Shown: positions 31,240 to 38,109 of the stretch, in pieces
How the letters are laid out: every line of letters begins with the position of its first letter
Numbering within the stretch: the stretch's first letter is position 1
Assembly (NCBI GenBank): GCA_050696075.1
Contig: JBOGUF010000181.1
Coordinates: 1-38,109 of the forward strand
Direction: 5' to 3'
DNA length: 38,109 nt
Source of the DNA: JBOGUF01 sp050696075
GTDB taxonomy: Bacteria > Chloroflexota > Chloroflexia > Thermomicrobiales > UBA6265
Made by a program: the position numbers and the translations under genes
Notes under the pieces: generated by a model
Databases searched by the model: none
Told to the model about the DNA's origin: nothing
What the model saw: the letters and a program-made list of their open reading frames with translations, nothing else

Positions 31240-31260
31240 CCTTCGCCTTTTGCCTTCCGC
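31240..31260. repeat. Three degenerate heptamer units (CTTxxGC)
   Basis: CCTTCGC, CTTTTGC and CTTCCGC follow one another in the short spacer before the MalG-type gene. The same class of intergenic heptamer repetition appears at 16863-16895 and 36715-36738. Confidence 0.5.
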
Positions 31261-31279
31261 CCGCCACCGCTCGTCTCTG

Positions 31280-32233
31280 TTAGATCGTCTCGTAGTGGAC
31301 CCAGCGTTTGGACCACCGGAAGATCAGCAGCGCCAGCACGAGCGTGATCAGGAACAGCACCCACGCTTGGGCTGCCGCGTAGCCCATCTGGCTATAGCGG
31401 AATCCGTTGACGTAGAGGTAGATCACATAGGTGAGCGTTGAGTTGGTCGGGTTGCCCGGCGGGTCGGTGCCGAAGATGACATAAATCTGGGTGAAGATCT
31501 GAATGCCGAGCGTCAGCCCCAGAATGATGTCGTAGAGGATGACCGGGGTCATCAGGGGCAGGGTGACGTTTTTGAACTTGCGCCAGGTGCCCGCGCCGTC
31601 CAGCGATGCCGCCTCGTAGAGGGTTTGCGGGATACCCTTCAGGCCCGCGAGGAAGATAATCGCGACCTGACCCGCGCCAAACTGGGCGAGGATGACTAGC
31701 GCCAGTTTCGAGTAGGTGGGATCGCCGAACCAGTTGACGTTCGGCAGGCCGATGAAGATGAGGAATCGGTTAAAGATCCCCTTGGTTGGGTCCATCAGGG
31801 TGAGGTAGATGAACGAGAGCGCAAAGAGGGGTAGGATCGACGGTAAGTAGAGGATGGCGCGATAGATCGGCACCTCGGGGAGCCGCTGGTTCATCGCCAG
31901 CGCCAGCGCCATCGCGACCACGACGCCGATCGGCACCGCCAGCGCGGTGTAGTAGAACGTGTTGTAGAGCGACGTCCAGAAGAGGTCGTCGCGGAGCATC
32001 CGTTCGTAGTTGCCGAGCCCAATCCAGGTCGGCTCGCCGAAGCCGGAGTAGTCGGTGAAGCCAATCCGGATCGTGTAGATCATTGGGTAGAGCAGAAACG
32101 CGACGAAGCCGATGATCCAGGGGCTGATGAAGAGCAGTCCCTTCGCCAGATTGCGGCGCTCCCGCTTGGTCAAGCGAAACCGGTCGAAGAACCCCGGCTT
32201 TGTGTAGTCGCCCGCCGCCGCAAGCTGCGCCAC
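31280..32233 (-). CDS. Sugar ABC transporter permease (MalF/CUT1 type)
   Basis: A 317-residue inner-membrane permease. After a cytoplasmic N-terminus (LTKRERRNLAKGLLFISPWI leads into the first helix) it has the family loop IGFTDYSGFGEPTWIGLGNY, then five more membrane segments. The EAA loop is LYEAASLDGAGTWRKFKNVT. Between helices lies PNVNWFGDPTYSKLALVILA. GTG start at 32233 near GGTGAG. It is separated from the binding-protein gene by 109 nt holding a stem-loop. With the MalG-type permease it forms a CUT1 importer for oligosaccharides. Confidence 0.92.
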   Translation of the reverse strand: MAQLAAAGDYTKPGFFDRFRLTKRERRNLAKGLLFISPWIIGFVAFLLYPMIYTIRIGFTDYSGFGEPTWIGLGNYERMLRDDLFWTSLYNTFYYTALAVPIGVVVAMALALAMNQRLPEVPIYRAILYLPSILPLFALSFIYLTLMDPTKGIFNRFLIFIGLPNVNWFGDPTYSKLALVILAQFGAGQVAIIFLAGLKGIPQTLYEAASLDGAGTWRKFKNVTLPLMTPVILYDIILGLTLGIQIFTQIYVIFGTDPPGNPTNSTLTYVIYLYVNGFRYSQMGYAAAQAWVLFLITLVLALLIFRWSKRWVHYETI

Positions 32234-32301
32234 GCCTCACCCCTTCTCACGTCACGCGGATTGACGGAATGCCGCATTCTACCCGCCAGGCAACGAGACG
32301 A

Positions 32302-32328
32302 GGGGCAGGCGACTTTGCCGCCCACCCC
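32302..32328 (-). terminator. Intercistronic stem-loop between binding-protein and permease genes
   Basis: On the transcribed (minus) strand GGGC-GGC, a six-nt loop, then GCC-T-GCCC form a GC-rich stem with one bulge, extended by an outer AGGGG/CCCCT pairing. No U-run follows. Such hairpins after the first gene of CUT1 operons commonly stabilise or attenuate the message so that binding protein exceeds permeases; that role is inferred here. Confidence 0.45.
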
Positions 32329-32342
32329 TCTGCCGGCGCCCG

Positions 32343-33719
32343 CTACCCGGTCGTGATCGGGCAGAAGCCTTCGAGTTGCGCGTTGACGCGCTCCTTGACG
32401 CGTTCCAACGCCGGCCCCGGTTCTTCCTCGTTGAGGTAGACCGCCTGCCAGGCCGTGGTCAGCTCGTCCCAATAGAGGGCGCCGACCGGCAGCGGCGGCC
32501 GGTTCTTGGCAATTGGCAAGAGTTCCTGACTGAAGAAGACGTGCCGCTCGTCGAAGATCTCTTCTTCGAGCAGGCTCTGCCACGTCGGCAGGTGCCGGCT
32601 CTCTTGCACGTAGGTGCGCTGCCCCTCTTCGCCGGCGATGTAGCGCATGAACTCCATCGCCTCTTCGGGGTTCTGCGCCCCTTCCGGCATCACGACCGAC
32701 CAGCCGCCGGCCCAGGTCGAGGGCTGATCGCCGCTTGCCGGGACCGGAATGAAGGTGATGCCATAGTCGGCGTCGGCGGCGTAGTTCTCCATCTGATTGA
32801 TGACCCAGTCGCCGGTGATCTGCATCGCCAGGCGGCCTTGGATGAAGGGGTGCTCCTGCGACGGGAAGCCGGGCTGCATCGTCGGGGTGCCGAACGCGCT
32901 GACGTCCTGTGGGCCGAGTTCCGCGCAGTAGTCGTAGACCCACTGGAATGCCTCGACGATTGGCGGGTCGTCCGGCGTGACTTCGCACGCGGCCTCGTCG
33001 AAGAAGGCGCCTCCCCAGGAGAAGCCATAGGTGTAGTGCCATCCCTGGTTGACCCATGGCACGAAGCCCATTTGCGTGAAGTTGCCGGAGCCGTCCTGCA
33101 CGTTGAAGTTTGCCGCGACCTCCGCCACGCGGTCCCAGGTCAACGCCCCAGCCGCGGCGTCGAACTCCGCAGGGTCGATGCCGGATTCCGTCAGCATGGC
33201 GCGGTTGTAATAGAGCGCCCGCGTGTCGGTATCGAACGGCAGGGCGTACATCTGGCCGTTGTAGCTTGCTTCGGCGCGGGCAAACGGCAGATAGTTGTCG
33301 GCCATGTCTTCGACCTGCGACGTGATGTCCTGGAGCAGGCCGTCCGCGGCGCGTTGGGCGACGATGAAGCGGTCGAGATGGTAGACGTCGGGCCCCGTTC
33401 CGCCGCGCACGGCGGTCATCAGCTTGGTGACGTCGGTCACCTCCGCCGGCGGGATCTGCACCAACTCGACCTGATGCCCCTGCGCCTGTCCGTTATAGGT
33501 GTCGACGATCCCCTGGATGATACTGAGGTCGGGATCGGTGAAGGTCGTCCAGAAGGCGACCGTCGTCGTCTCCTGCGCCGACGCGGAGAGGGTACGGAGG
33601 GACGCGCCGATCGCCGGCAGCGAGAATCCGAGCGCGGTCGCGCGCTTGACCATTTGGCGGCGCGTTGAGCGCCGGCTCCGAACATCCTCGACGAGAGTGC
33701 GTAGGGTCTCGTTGCTCAT
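32343..33719 (-). CDS. Sugar ABC transporter substrate-binding protein, family 1
   Basis: A 458-residue exported sugar-binding protein. GGAGGAG precedes the ATG. The N-terminus has STRRQMVKRATALGFSLPAI, a twin-arginine-like signal ending near SASAQ, so export by Tat is possible. The mature part is typical SBP_bac_1: TVAFWTTFTDPDLSIIQGIV, GPDVYHLDRFIVAQRAADGL, LPFDTDTRALYYNRAMLTES and STWAGGWSVVMPEGAQNPEE. It delivers oligosaccharide to the MalFG-type permeases encoded downstream. Its transcript starts from the promoter region facing the GntR-SBP regulator gene. Mannosides are the likely ligand given the GH38 gene; the exact sugar is not known. Confidence 0.92.
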   Translation of the reverse strand: MSNETLRTLVEDVRSRRSTRRQMVKRATALGFSLPAIGASLRTLSASAQETTTVAFWTTFTDPDLSIIQGIVDTYNGQAQGHQVELVQIPPAEVTDVTKLMTAVRGGTGPDVYHLDRFIVAQRAADGLLQDITSQVEDMADNYLPFARAEASYNGQMYALPFDTDTRALYYNRAMLTESGIDPAEFDAAAGALTWDRVAEVAANFNVQDGSGNFTQMGFVPWVNQGWHYTYGFSWGGAFFDEAACEVTPDDPPIVEAFQWVYDYCAELGPQDVSAFGTPTMQPGFPSQEHPFIQGRLAMQITGDWVINQMENYAADADYGITFIPVPASGDQPSTWAGGWSVVMPEGAQNPEEAMEFMRYIAGEEGQRTYVQESRHLPTWQSLLEEEIFDERHVFFSQELLPIAKNRPPLPVGALYWDELTTAWQAVYLNEEEPGPALERVKERVNAQLEGFCPITTG

Positions 33720-34068
33720 CGATCTCCTCCATCTGGCATCTGGTTACGACCTCGCGCCTACCGTCGTCGGGGCGCGCCGCGATGGGGTTGAGCCGGACGG
33801 CCCGGTGCGGGCTCGGGTGTCTGCCCTCCTTTCGTCGTGCTGTCGTCGTACGGTCTGCGCCTGGGGGTCCCGATTGATTCGGAGCAAGGTAACATTGAGT
33901 GACAAAGGTGTCAATCGTTGGTATCTTAGGCATCAGTCACGACCCATTGCCGTCGAAAGCCACTGCCATTCACGCGGGTAGATGCGACGGCCTCAACGCA
34001 TCGCTCGCGGGCACGCGCCACTTTGTTATCCGCGAGTACCAAGACCGCTCCAGCAACGGCGGTGCGCG
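33720..34068. promoter_or_regulatory. Divergent control region between sugar operon and GntR-SBP regulator
   Basis: 349 nt without a gene. For the leftward operon there is TTGACA (minus strand of 33909-33914) and, 17 nt on, TACCTT (minus strand of 33886-33891), a plausible sigma-70-type promoter with perfect -35. A two-copy CATCTGG repeat lies next to the binding-protein start (about 33729-33742). The regulator's own promoter is not clear to me. Confidence 0.55.
33900..33913. promoter_or_regulatory. Inverted repeat TGACA-AAGG-TGTCA, candidate operator
   Basis: A perfect 5-bp inverted repeat with 4-nt spacer overlapping the -35 hexamer of the leftward sugar operon. Position and symmetry fit a dimeric repressor such as the GntR-domain protein encoded at 34069-35640; binding is inferred, not shown. 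Confidence 0.55.
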
Positions 34069-35640
34069 ATGGAGTCGAAAAGGGAACCAGCACAGACCGT
34101 GCCATTGCCGGCGGCGCTCGATCGCGGTAGCCCGGTTTCGCTCGCCCACCAGCTCAGCGATCTGATCCGCGGCCGGATCGAGCGCGGTGAACTTCGGTCG
34201 GGCGACCGCCTGCCGACGGAGATGGAGTTCTGCGGCACATTCGGCTTAAGCCGCACGCCGGTCCGGCGCGCGCTCGGTGAGCTCACCCGGCAGGGTCTCT
34301 TAGTCCGCTTTCCCGGCCGGGGAACCTTTGTCAGCGAGCAGGCCGGGCATCTCCACGTCGTCAAACCGATCCAGATCGTCGTCACGCTGCCGGACGACCG
34401 CTGGTGCTGGCCGTTGCAAGAGGCAGCCGCGCGGTGGGCCGCGGATTGTCCCGAACAGCCGGTCCGCCTCACGTTTGGCGTCGTCGGCATGACGCACCTC
34501 CGGTCACGGCTGCGGCACGCTGTTGCCCGTGGGGATGCCGGCGACATTGCGCTCATCGACTCAGCCTGGGTTACCGAATTCGCTGATCTCGGCTACGTGC
34601 AATCGTTGCATGGGATCGAGCCAGGAGTGGCCGACGACTTGGCCGCCGACCTCATCGAACCGCTTCGCTCGGAGAACGTCTACCGCGGCGAGCTGTACGG
34701 CGTGCCGTCTGAGGCCGACCTGACGTTGCTCTGGTATCGCCGTGACTGGTTCACCGCCGAAAGAATCGATCCACCGGGAACATGGGGCGCGTGGATTGAC
34801 GCCGCAACGCACTTTCTCGCACCAGATGTGCGTCGGCGCTATCGACTCGGCGCCTATCCACTCGCATTTTGTGGCGGCGCCGCGGGCGGCGAAACGACGA
34901 CCTACCAGCTCCTGCCGCTGCTTTGGTCCGGCGGCGCCGACGTCATCGCCGACCATTTGGTCGTCCTCAATTCGCCGAAGGCGTGCCAGGTCGTCGAGTT
35001 CGTCCGCGACCTAGTCCGCACGTATCGAATCGCCGCCCCTTTCGTCGTCGAGGAGCCCTGGAACGGGCCGGCCCTGGCGTTCGCGGCCGGCGAGGTTGCG
35101 ATGGCGATCGGCGGCAGCTACGAGAGCGGCGTGATCCGTGCTGCCGCCGGTTGGGATGACGAGACGTTCCGCGCCCGCGTCGGCTTCGTACCGATCCCGG
35201 CCGGCGACGGCGGGCAACCCTCGACGCTGGTCGGCGGCATCAGCTACGCCGTCTTCCGGCAATCACGCAAGCCACTTCTCGCGCTGGAACTGCTCGCTCG
35301 CGCGATGCGACCCGACGTCCTCCTCCCATTTTGCGCGACGACCGGTCAGAACCCACCGACGATCTCCGCCACGCGCGCCCTCGACCCGGACCGCCATGCC
35401 TTCCTCCACGCCTCGTCGCGCCTGTTCGACCACGCCCGCGTACGCTGGCCGATCGTCGAGTACGCGCGCGTCTCCCACCAAATTGCACGCATGTTCGAAA
35501 CGGTCATTCTGGGCGACCTCGATCCGGCCGAGGCGGTGGCCCGCGCGGCGGCGGTCATCGGCGGCATTACCGGCATTCCCGAGCGCGGCGGCGTCCGGTC
35601 GTCGTGGCTGGCCGGGAGGACGGGCGCTCGTCGCAGGTAG
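34069..35640 (+). CDS. GntR-type regulator fused to a sugar-binding-protein (SBP family 1) domain
   Basis: A 523-residue protein. Residues ~22-90 are a GntR winged helix (PVSLAHQLSDLIRGRIERGE, LRSGDRLPTEMEF, SRTPVRRALGELTRQGLLV, then FPGRGTFVSE). Residues ~100-500 follow the layout of ABC sugar-binding proteins: DIALIDSAWVTEFADLGYVQ, YGVPSEADLTLLWYRRDWFT, FAAGEVAMAIGGSYESG and STLVGGISYAVFRQSRKPLL. There is no signal peptide or membrane segment, so the sugar-binding domain works in the cytoplasm as a ligand sensor. ATG at 34069 is the first Met that retains the whole HTH; a longer frame from 33982 is possible and the RBS is weak. Divergent from the CUT1 operon, it is its likely local regulator. 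Confidence 0.85.
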   Translation: MESKREPAQTVPLPAALDRGSPVSLAHQLSDLIRGRIERGELRSGDRLPTEMEFCGTFGLSRTPVRRALGELTRQGLLVRFPGRGTFVSEQAGHLHVVKPIQIVVTLPDDRWCWPLQEAAARWAADCPEQPVRLTFGVVGMTHLRSRLRHAVARGDAGDIALIDSAWVTEFADLGYVQSLHGIEPGVADDLAADLIEPLRSENVYRGELYGVPSEADLTLLWYRRDWFTAERIDPPGTWGAWIDAATHFLAPDVRRRYRLGAYPLAFCGGAAGGETTTYQLLPLLWSGGADVIADHLVVLNSPKACQVVEFVRDLVRTYRIAAPFVVEEPWNGPALAFAAGEVAMAIGGSYESGVIRAAAGWDDETFRARVGFVPIPAGDGGQPSTLVGGISYAVFRQSRKPLLALELLARAMRPDVLLPFCATTGQNPPTISATRALDPDRHAFLHASSRLFDHARVRWPIVEYARVSHQIARMFETVILGDLDPAEAVARAAAVIGGITGIPERGGVRSSWLAGRTGARRR

Positions 35641-35698
35641 GCCCGCCCACCTAGCGGTGGTCCGCGGCGCGTCGCCGGCGCAATCCAGGGGAGGACGT

Positions 35699-36637
35699 TT
35701 ACGACACGTAGAGGATCACCAAACTAGCCAGACCCCAACCGACGATGCAGAGCAGCAGCGGGCGGTCGGCGAAGAGGAGCGCCTCCGGGCTGCCGCCCAG
35801 TTCGTGCTTGTGGATGAGGTAGAGGTAGCGAAAGATCGCGTAGACGACGAAGGGAATGGTGAGCATCATCGCATGGTTGTCCGGCACGGCGGGCGAATCG
35901 AAGGTATAGAGGGAGTAGGCCATCACCGTCGCCGCGGCGACCACGCCGATGATCTGGTCGAGCATCGACAGGGAATACAGGTCGAGGTTGGCCCGGTGCT
36001 GCCCAGCGGTCTCCTCCAGTAAGGCCAGTTCGTGCCGGCGCTTGCCGAAGCCGACGAAGAGCGCCAAGAGCATCGTGCAGACGTAGAGCCACGGTGAGAT
36101 TGGCACCGCGATCGCCACTGCCCCGCCGGCCGCTCGCAGCATGAACCCGGCGGCAATGGCGAAGACGTCGAGGATCACCAACCGTTTCAACCCGTACGAG
36201 TAGGCGATCATCAGGGCGACGTAGCCGAGGATGATGCCGGTGAAGGCTGGCCGCACCAGCCAACTCGCGACCATCCCGGCGGCAAAGAGACCGGCCGCCA
36301 CCGTCAGGGCCTCGCGCGTCGTGATCTCACCCGAGGCGACCGGCCGTCGCCGCTTGCGCGGGTGGAGTCGGTCATGCTCGGCGTCGCGGACGTCATTGAC
36401 GAGGTAGACGCCGCTGCTGACCGCGCAAAAGACGAGCGCCGCGACGATACTCTCGATCAGCCGCGCCGCCTCGAAGACGTGCTGATCGAAGACGAGCGCG
36501 GCGAAGACCAGGCCATTCTTCGTCCATTGCAGCGGCCGCAGCGCCCGCGCGAGCGCCGCGGCCTTGCCACCGGTATCGGCGCGCGATCGATTGCCCACCC
36601 CGTCATGCCGAGCGAAGTCGAGGAATCTGCCTCTCAT
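35699..36637 (-). CDS. UbiA-family polyprenyl-phosphate phosphoribosyltransferase
   Basis: A multi-pass membrane prenyltransferase-fold protein. The conserved core begins LARALRPLQWTKNGLVFAAL; the motif NDVRDAEHDRLHPRKRRRPV supplies the Mg-binding Asp residues, and later SYGLKRLVILDVFAIAAGF. About eight or nine membrane segments follow. This pattern is that of decaprenyl-phosphate phosphoribosyltransferase (Rv3806c-like), which makes polyprenyl-phosphate-ribose for cell-envelope arabinose. The ATG at 36637 lies in the loop of a palindromic repeat and the first ~13 residues are repeat-encoded; GTG at 36598 may be the original start. The upstream epimerase gene on the same strand would suit sugar oxidation/epimerisation or another nucleotide-sugar step. 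Confidence 0.85.
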   Translation of the reverse strand: MRGRFLDFARHDGVGNRSRADTGGKAAALARALRPLQWTKNGLVFAALVFDQHVFEAARLIESIVAALVFCAVSSGVYLVNDVRDAEHDRLHPRKRRRPVASGEITTREALTVAAGLFAAGMVASWLVRPAFTGIILGYVALMIAYSYGLKRLVILDVFAIAAGFMLRAAGGAVAIAVPISPWLYVCTMLLALFVGFGKRRHELALLEETAGQHRANLDLYSLSMLDQIIGVVAAATVMAYSLYTFDSPAVPDNHAMMLTIPFVVYAIFRYLYLIHKHELGGSPEALLFADRPLLLCIVGWGLASLVILYVS

Positions 36638-36687
36638 GAATGACGTCCCTCGGCAGCGCCAGATGCCTCGATTCGCTCGGCATGACG
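36601..36687. repeat. Palindromic intergenic element, GTCATGCCGAG type
   Basis: Left arm CGTCATGCCGAGCGAA (36601-36616) plus TCGAGG (36618-36623) pairs perfectly with 36672-36687 and 36666-36671. The loop holds the apparent start codon of the UbiA-family gene (36635-36637). Cores of this type are known as widely dispersed palindromes in many GC-rich genomes; a cousin lies at 21875-21956. Confidence 0.85.
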
Positions 36688-36714
36688 ATGAGGAGATGCG
36701 GCTCGCGGTATGAA

Positions 36715-36738
36715 GCTGACGGCTGACGGCTAACGGCT
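36715..36738. repeat. Heptamer tandem array GCTGACG
   Basis: Units GCTGACG, GCTGACG and GCTAACG, then a partial GCT, lie in the spacer beside the palindrome, just past the stop (36743) of the epimerase gene. Third example of heptamer repetition in this window. Confidence 0.7.
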
Positions 36739-36742
36739 CGTC

Positions 36743-37813
36743 TCAAAACGCCCGCTTCAACACGCCGAGCGCCCCCTGTTTCCATGGCGCCCGGTGGCTG
36801 ATGCCCGACTCGCCCGCGAACGTCGCCCGGTTCGCCTGGTACCACACGAAATTCCGCAGCAGCGCGTCCTTGTTGGAGTATCTCGGTTCCCAGCCAAGCG
36901 TCGAACGCGCCTTCTCAATCGAAACGAACGAGTCCTTGCCCGCCGTCTCGTAGACCCAGGTATAGAGCGGTGAGAGCCCCAGCTTTTCCAGTCCACGGAG
37001 CGCCCAGACAGCCGGCGTCGCTGGGAAGCCGATGATCCGCTTGCCGTGGCCCGCCGCGTCCAACACCGCTTGGTAGTCTGAACGGATCGTCCCGAACTCA
37101 GCCGCGCCGACGTTGAACGTGTGGTTCACCGTCTCGTCCGGCAGGGTCAAGCAGAGCCATATCGCCTCGCAGAGGTCCTCGACGTCGAGCAGTTGATACC
37201 GGTTGTGGCCGCTGCCGATGACCGGAAAGTTCCGGCCGTCTAGCGCCCAGTCATACAGCAAGGCGAAGACGCCGAGCCGCTCCGGCCCGATGAACGATTT
37301 GGGGCGCAGGATCGGCACCGCAAGATCCTTCGCCCGGTATTCGAGCGCGACCATCTCGGCTTGCACCTTGGCCTGTCCATACGGTCCCACCCCTTCCAAT
37401 CGATCGTCCTCGTGCAGCGGATGATGGTCCGGTATCCCGTAAACCGCCGTCGACGAGATATGCACCGCGCGTCCGATTCCCGCCCGCCGGGCTTCGGAAA
37501 GCACGACCCGCGTGCCGACGACGTCGGTCGTGAAGATGTCATCCGGCGGATAAAGCGGCAGCGCCGCCGCGCAATGGACGACCGCGGTCACACCCTCCAT
37601 CGCCCGCGCGACGGCCGCTGGGTCGCGAATGTCGCCCTGGATGACGCGGACCCGTCCGCTCGCGTCGGGGTAGGCAAAGGTCGCCACATCGAGCGAGGTC
37701 GCTTCCCACCCTTTGGCCAGCAAGAAGCGGATTAAGTTGATCCCGAGAAAGCCCGCGCCACCGGTCACCAGCACCCGAGGCGCCCGCGACGAGCGGTCGT
37801 CGATTCCGGTCAT
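36743..37813 (-). CDS. NAD-dependent epimerase/dehydratase (extended SDR)
   Basis: A 356-residue nucleotide-sugar enzyme. From the ATG at 37813 the Rossmann motif LVTGGAGFLGINLIRFLL follows at once; in-frame starts at 37882 and 37918 exist, none with a strong RBS. VHISSTAVYGIPDHHPLHED holds the catalytic Ser/Tyr region and GPYGQAKVQAE the YxxxK. The central part has LRPKSFIGPERLGVFALLYD and the later part YQLLDVEDLCEAIWLCL, typical of UDP-sugar epimerases/dehydratases. It lies upstream of the UbiA-family gene on the same strand, separated by repeats. Likely role: polyprenyl- or nucleotide-linked sugar supply for the envelope; substrate not determined. Confidence 0.85.
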   Translation of the reverse strand: MTGIDDRSSRAPRVLVTGGAGFLGINLIRFLLAKGWEATSLDVATFAYPDASGRVRVIQGDIRDPAAVARAMEGVTAVVHCAAALPLYPPDDIFTTDVVGTRVVLSEARRAGIGRAVHISSTAVYGIPDHHPLHEDDRLEGVGPYGQAKVQAEMVALEYRAKDLAVPILRPKSFIGPERLGVFALLYDWALDGRNFPVIGSGHNRYQLLDVEDLCEAIWLCLTLPDETVNHTFNVGAAEFGTIRSDYQAVLDAAGHGKRIIGFPATPAVWALRGLEKLGLSPLYTWVYETAGKDSFVSIEKARSTLGWEPRYSNKDALLRNFVWYQANRATFAGESGISHRAPWKQGALGVLKRAF

Positions 37814-37982
37814 GCTTTGTGCGTCCACGCTGCTGCTACATCCGTCCGGCAGTCCGGGCCAATGGATCGCAGTATCGTCCATTCGCCCAATCCCGCGCCA
37901 AATCCAACCCGACGTCATCCGCGTCGATTACCATTCAGCGACCACGACCGAATTACCTTTCGCGAAGAAGGATCACTCGACG

Positions 37983-38109
37983 GTGCACATTCTGGTCACT
38001 GGCGGGGCTGGGTTCATCGGCAGTCACCTCGTCGACCGCCTGCTCGCCGCCGGCCACGCCGTCACCGTCCTCGACAACTACCTGACCGGTTCTCCCGCCA
38101 ACCTCCGCC
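37983..38109 (+). CDS. NAD-dependent nucleotide-sugar epimerase/decarboxylase (3'-truncated by window edge)
   Basis: The GTG at 37983, preceded by AAGGA about 10 nt upstream, opens VHILVTGGAGFIGSHLVDRL followed by LDNYLTGSPANL, the Rossmann NAD-binding site and the acidic residue for the ribose. The LDNxxTGxxxNL pattern is close to UDP-glucuronate decarboxylase and UDP-glucose 4-epimerase proteins. Only 42 residues are visible, so the reaction cannot be assigned. It is divergent from the preceding epimerase gene, across 169 nt. Confidence 0.8.
   Translation, partial: MHILVTGGAGFIGSHLVDRLLAAGHAVTVLDNYLTGSPANLR

Noticed and set aside
32376..33668. 430-aa plus-strand open frame
   Set aside because: Antisense to the sugar-binding protein with clear SBP motifs.
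1..38109. rRNA, tRNA, insertion sequences or prophage genes
   Set aside because: I saw no rRNA or tRNA-like sequence, transposase, integrase or phage gene; a covariance-model scan was not possible.

Overview
The window is a GC-rich chromosomal segment with dense, co-directional operons, Shine-Dalgarno starts and frequent 4-nt start/stop overlaps. Gene content (a group 1h-type [NiFe] hydrogenase without an export signal, many Gfo/Idh/MocA and TIM-barrel sugar genes, sugar ABC transporters, GH38 mannosidase, a Tat-exported sulfite-oxidase-like protein) fits a heterotrophic aerobic Chloroflexota of the Thermomicrobia/Sphaerobacter kind, though an actinobacterium cannot be excluded. That assignment is inference; no rRNA or other phylogenetic marker is present.

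Layout. 3-2556 (+): a sugar-catabolic cluster (TIM-barrel isomerase cut by the window edge, PmoA-like DUF6807 protein, Gfo/Idh/MocA oxidoreductase). 2600-3109: two decayed gene ends, a GNAT acetyltransferase and a CrtI-type desaturase. 3085-6511 (-): peptide/nickel-type ABC transporter (binding protein and two permeases, no ATPase). 6511-7746 (-): a protein with two tandem copies of an amidotransferase-like domain. 7771-18010 (-): a hydrogenase operon of 15 genes, read from hhyS: hhyS, a 68-aa acidic protein, hhyL, an NifU/Rieske-like electron-transfer protein (hhyE type), DUF5947, DUF6084, an unknown 454-aa protein, the maturation protease, a 34-aa DUF6893-like membrane peptide, YceI, a 63-aa protein, hypA, hypB, hypC and DUF6390. 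hypD, hypE and hypF are not here. 18360-19934 (+): divergent from hhyS, a MerR-type DNA-binding domain fused to a histidine-kinase-like core whose phosphoacceptor His is replaced by Asp, then a small HTH/Cys-His protein.

19962-20617 (-): VapBC-like toxin-antitoxin pair. 20717-24020: enolase-superfamily dehydratase, TIM-barrel isomerase and Gfo/Idh/MocA oxidoreductase, with a palindromic intergenic element between the convergent genes. 24327-25553 (+): an 86-aa unknown protein, an ankyrin-repeat protein and a frameshifted small ORF. 25575-26786 (-): Tat-exported molybdopterin oxidoreductase. 26909-33719 (-): glycan-use operon of binding protein, two permeases and GH38 alpha-mannosidase. Its probable regulator, a GntR domain fused to a cytoplasmic sugar-binding-protein domain, is divergent at 34069-35640; a TGACA-N4-TGTCA palindrome overlaps the -35 box of the operon. 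35699-37813 (-): UbiA-family phosphoribosyltransferase and NAD-dependent epimerase, with a second epimerase starting at 37983 and leaving the window.

How it fits together. The central block would let the cell oxidise hydrogen, probably down to trace or atmospheric concentration, in the cytoplasm and feed electrons through the NifU/Rieske-like protein. The downstream transporter could supply nickel (inference). The flanking blocks take up and degrade plant- or microbe-derived glycans. Several intergenic spacers carry heptamer tandem repeats or palindromic elements; one palindrome supplies the apparent start codon of the ubiA-family gene.
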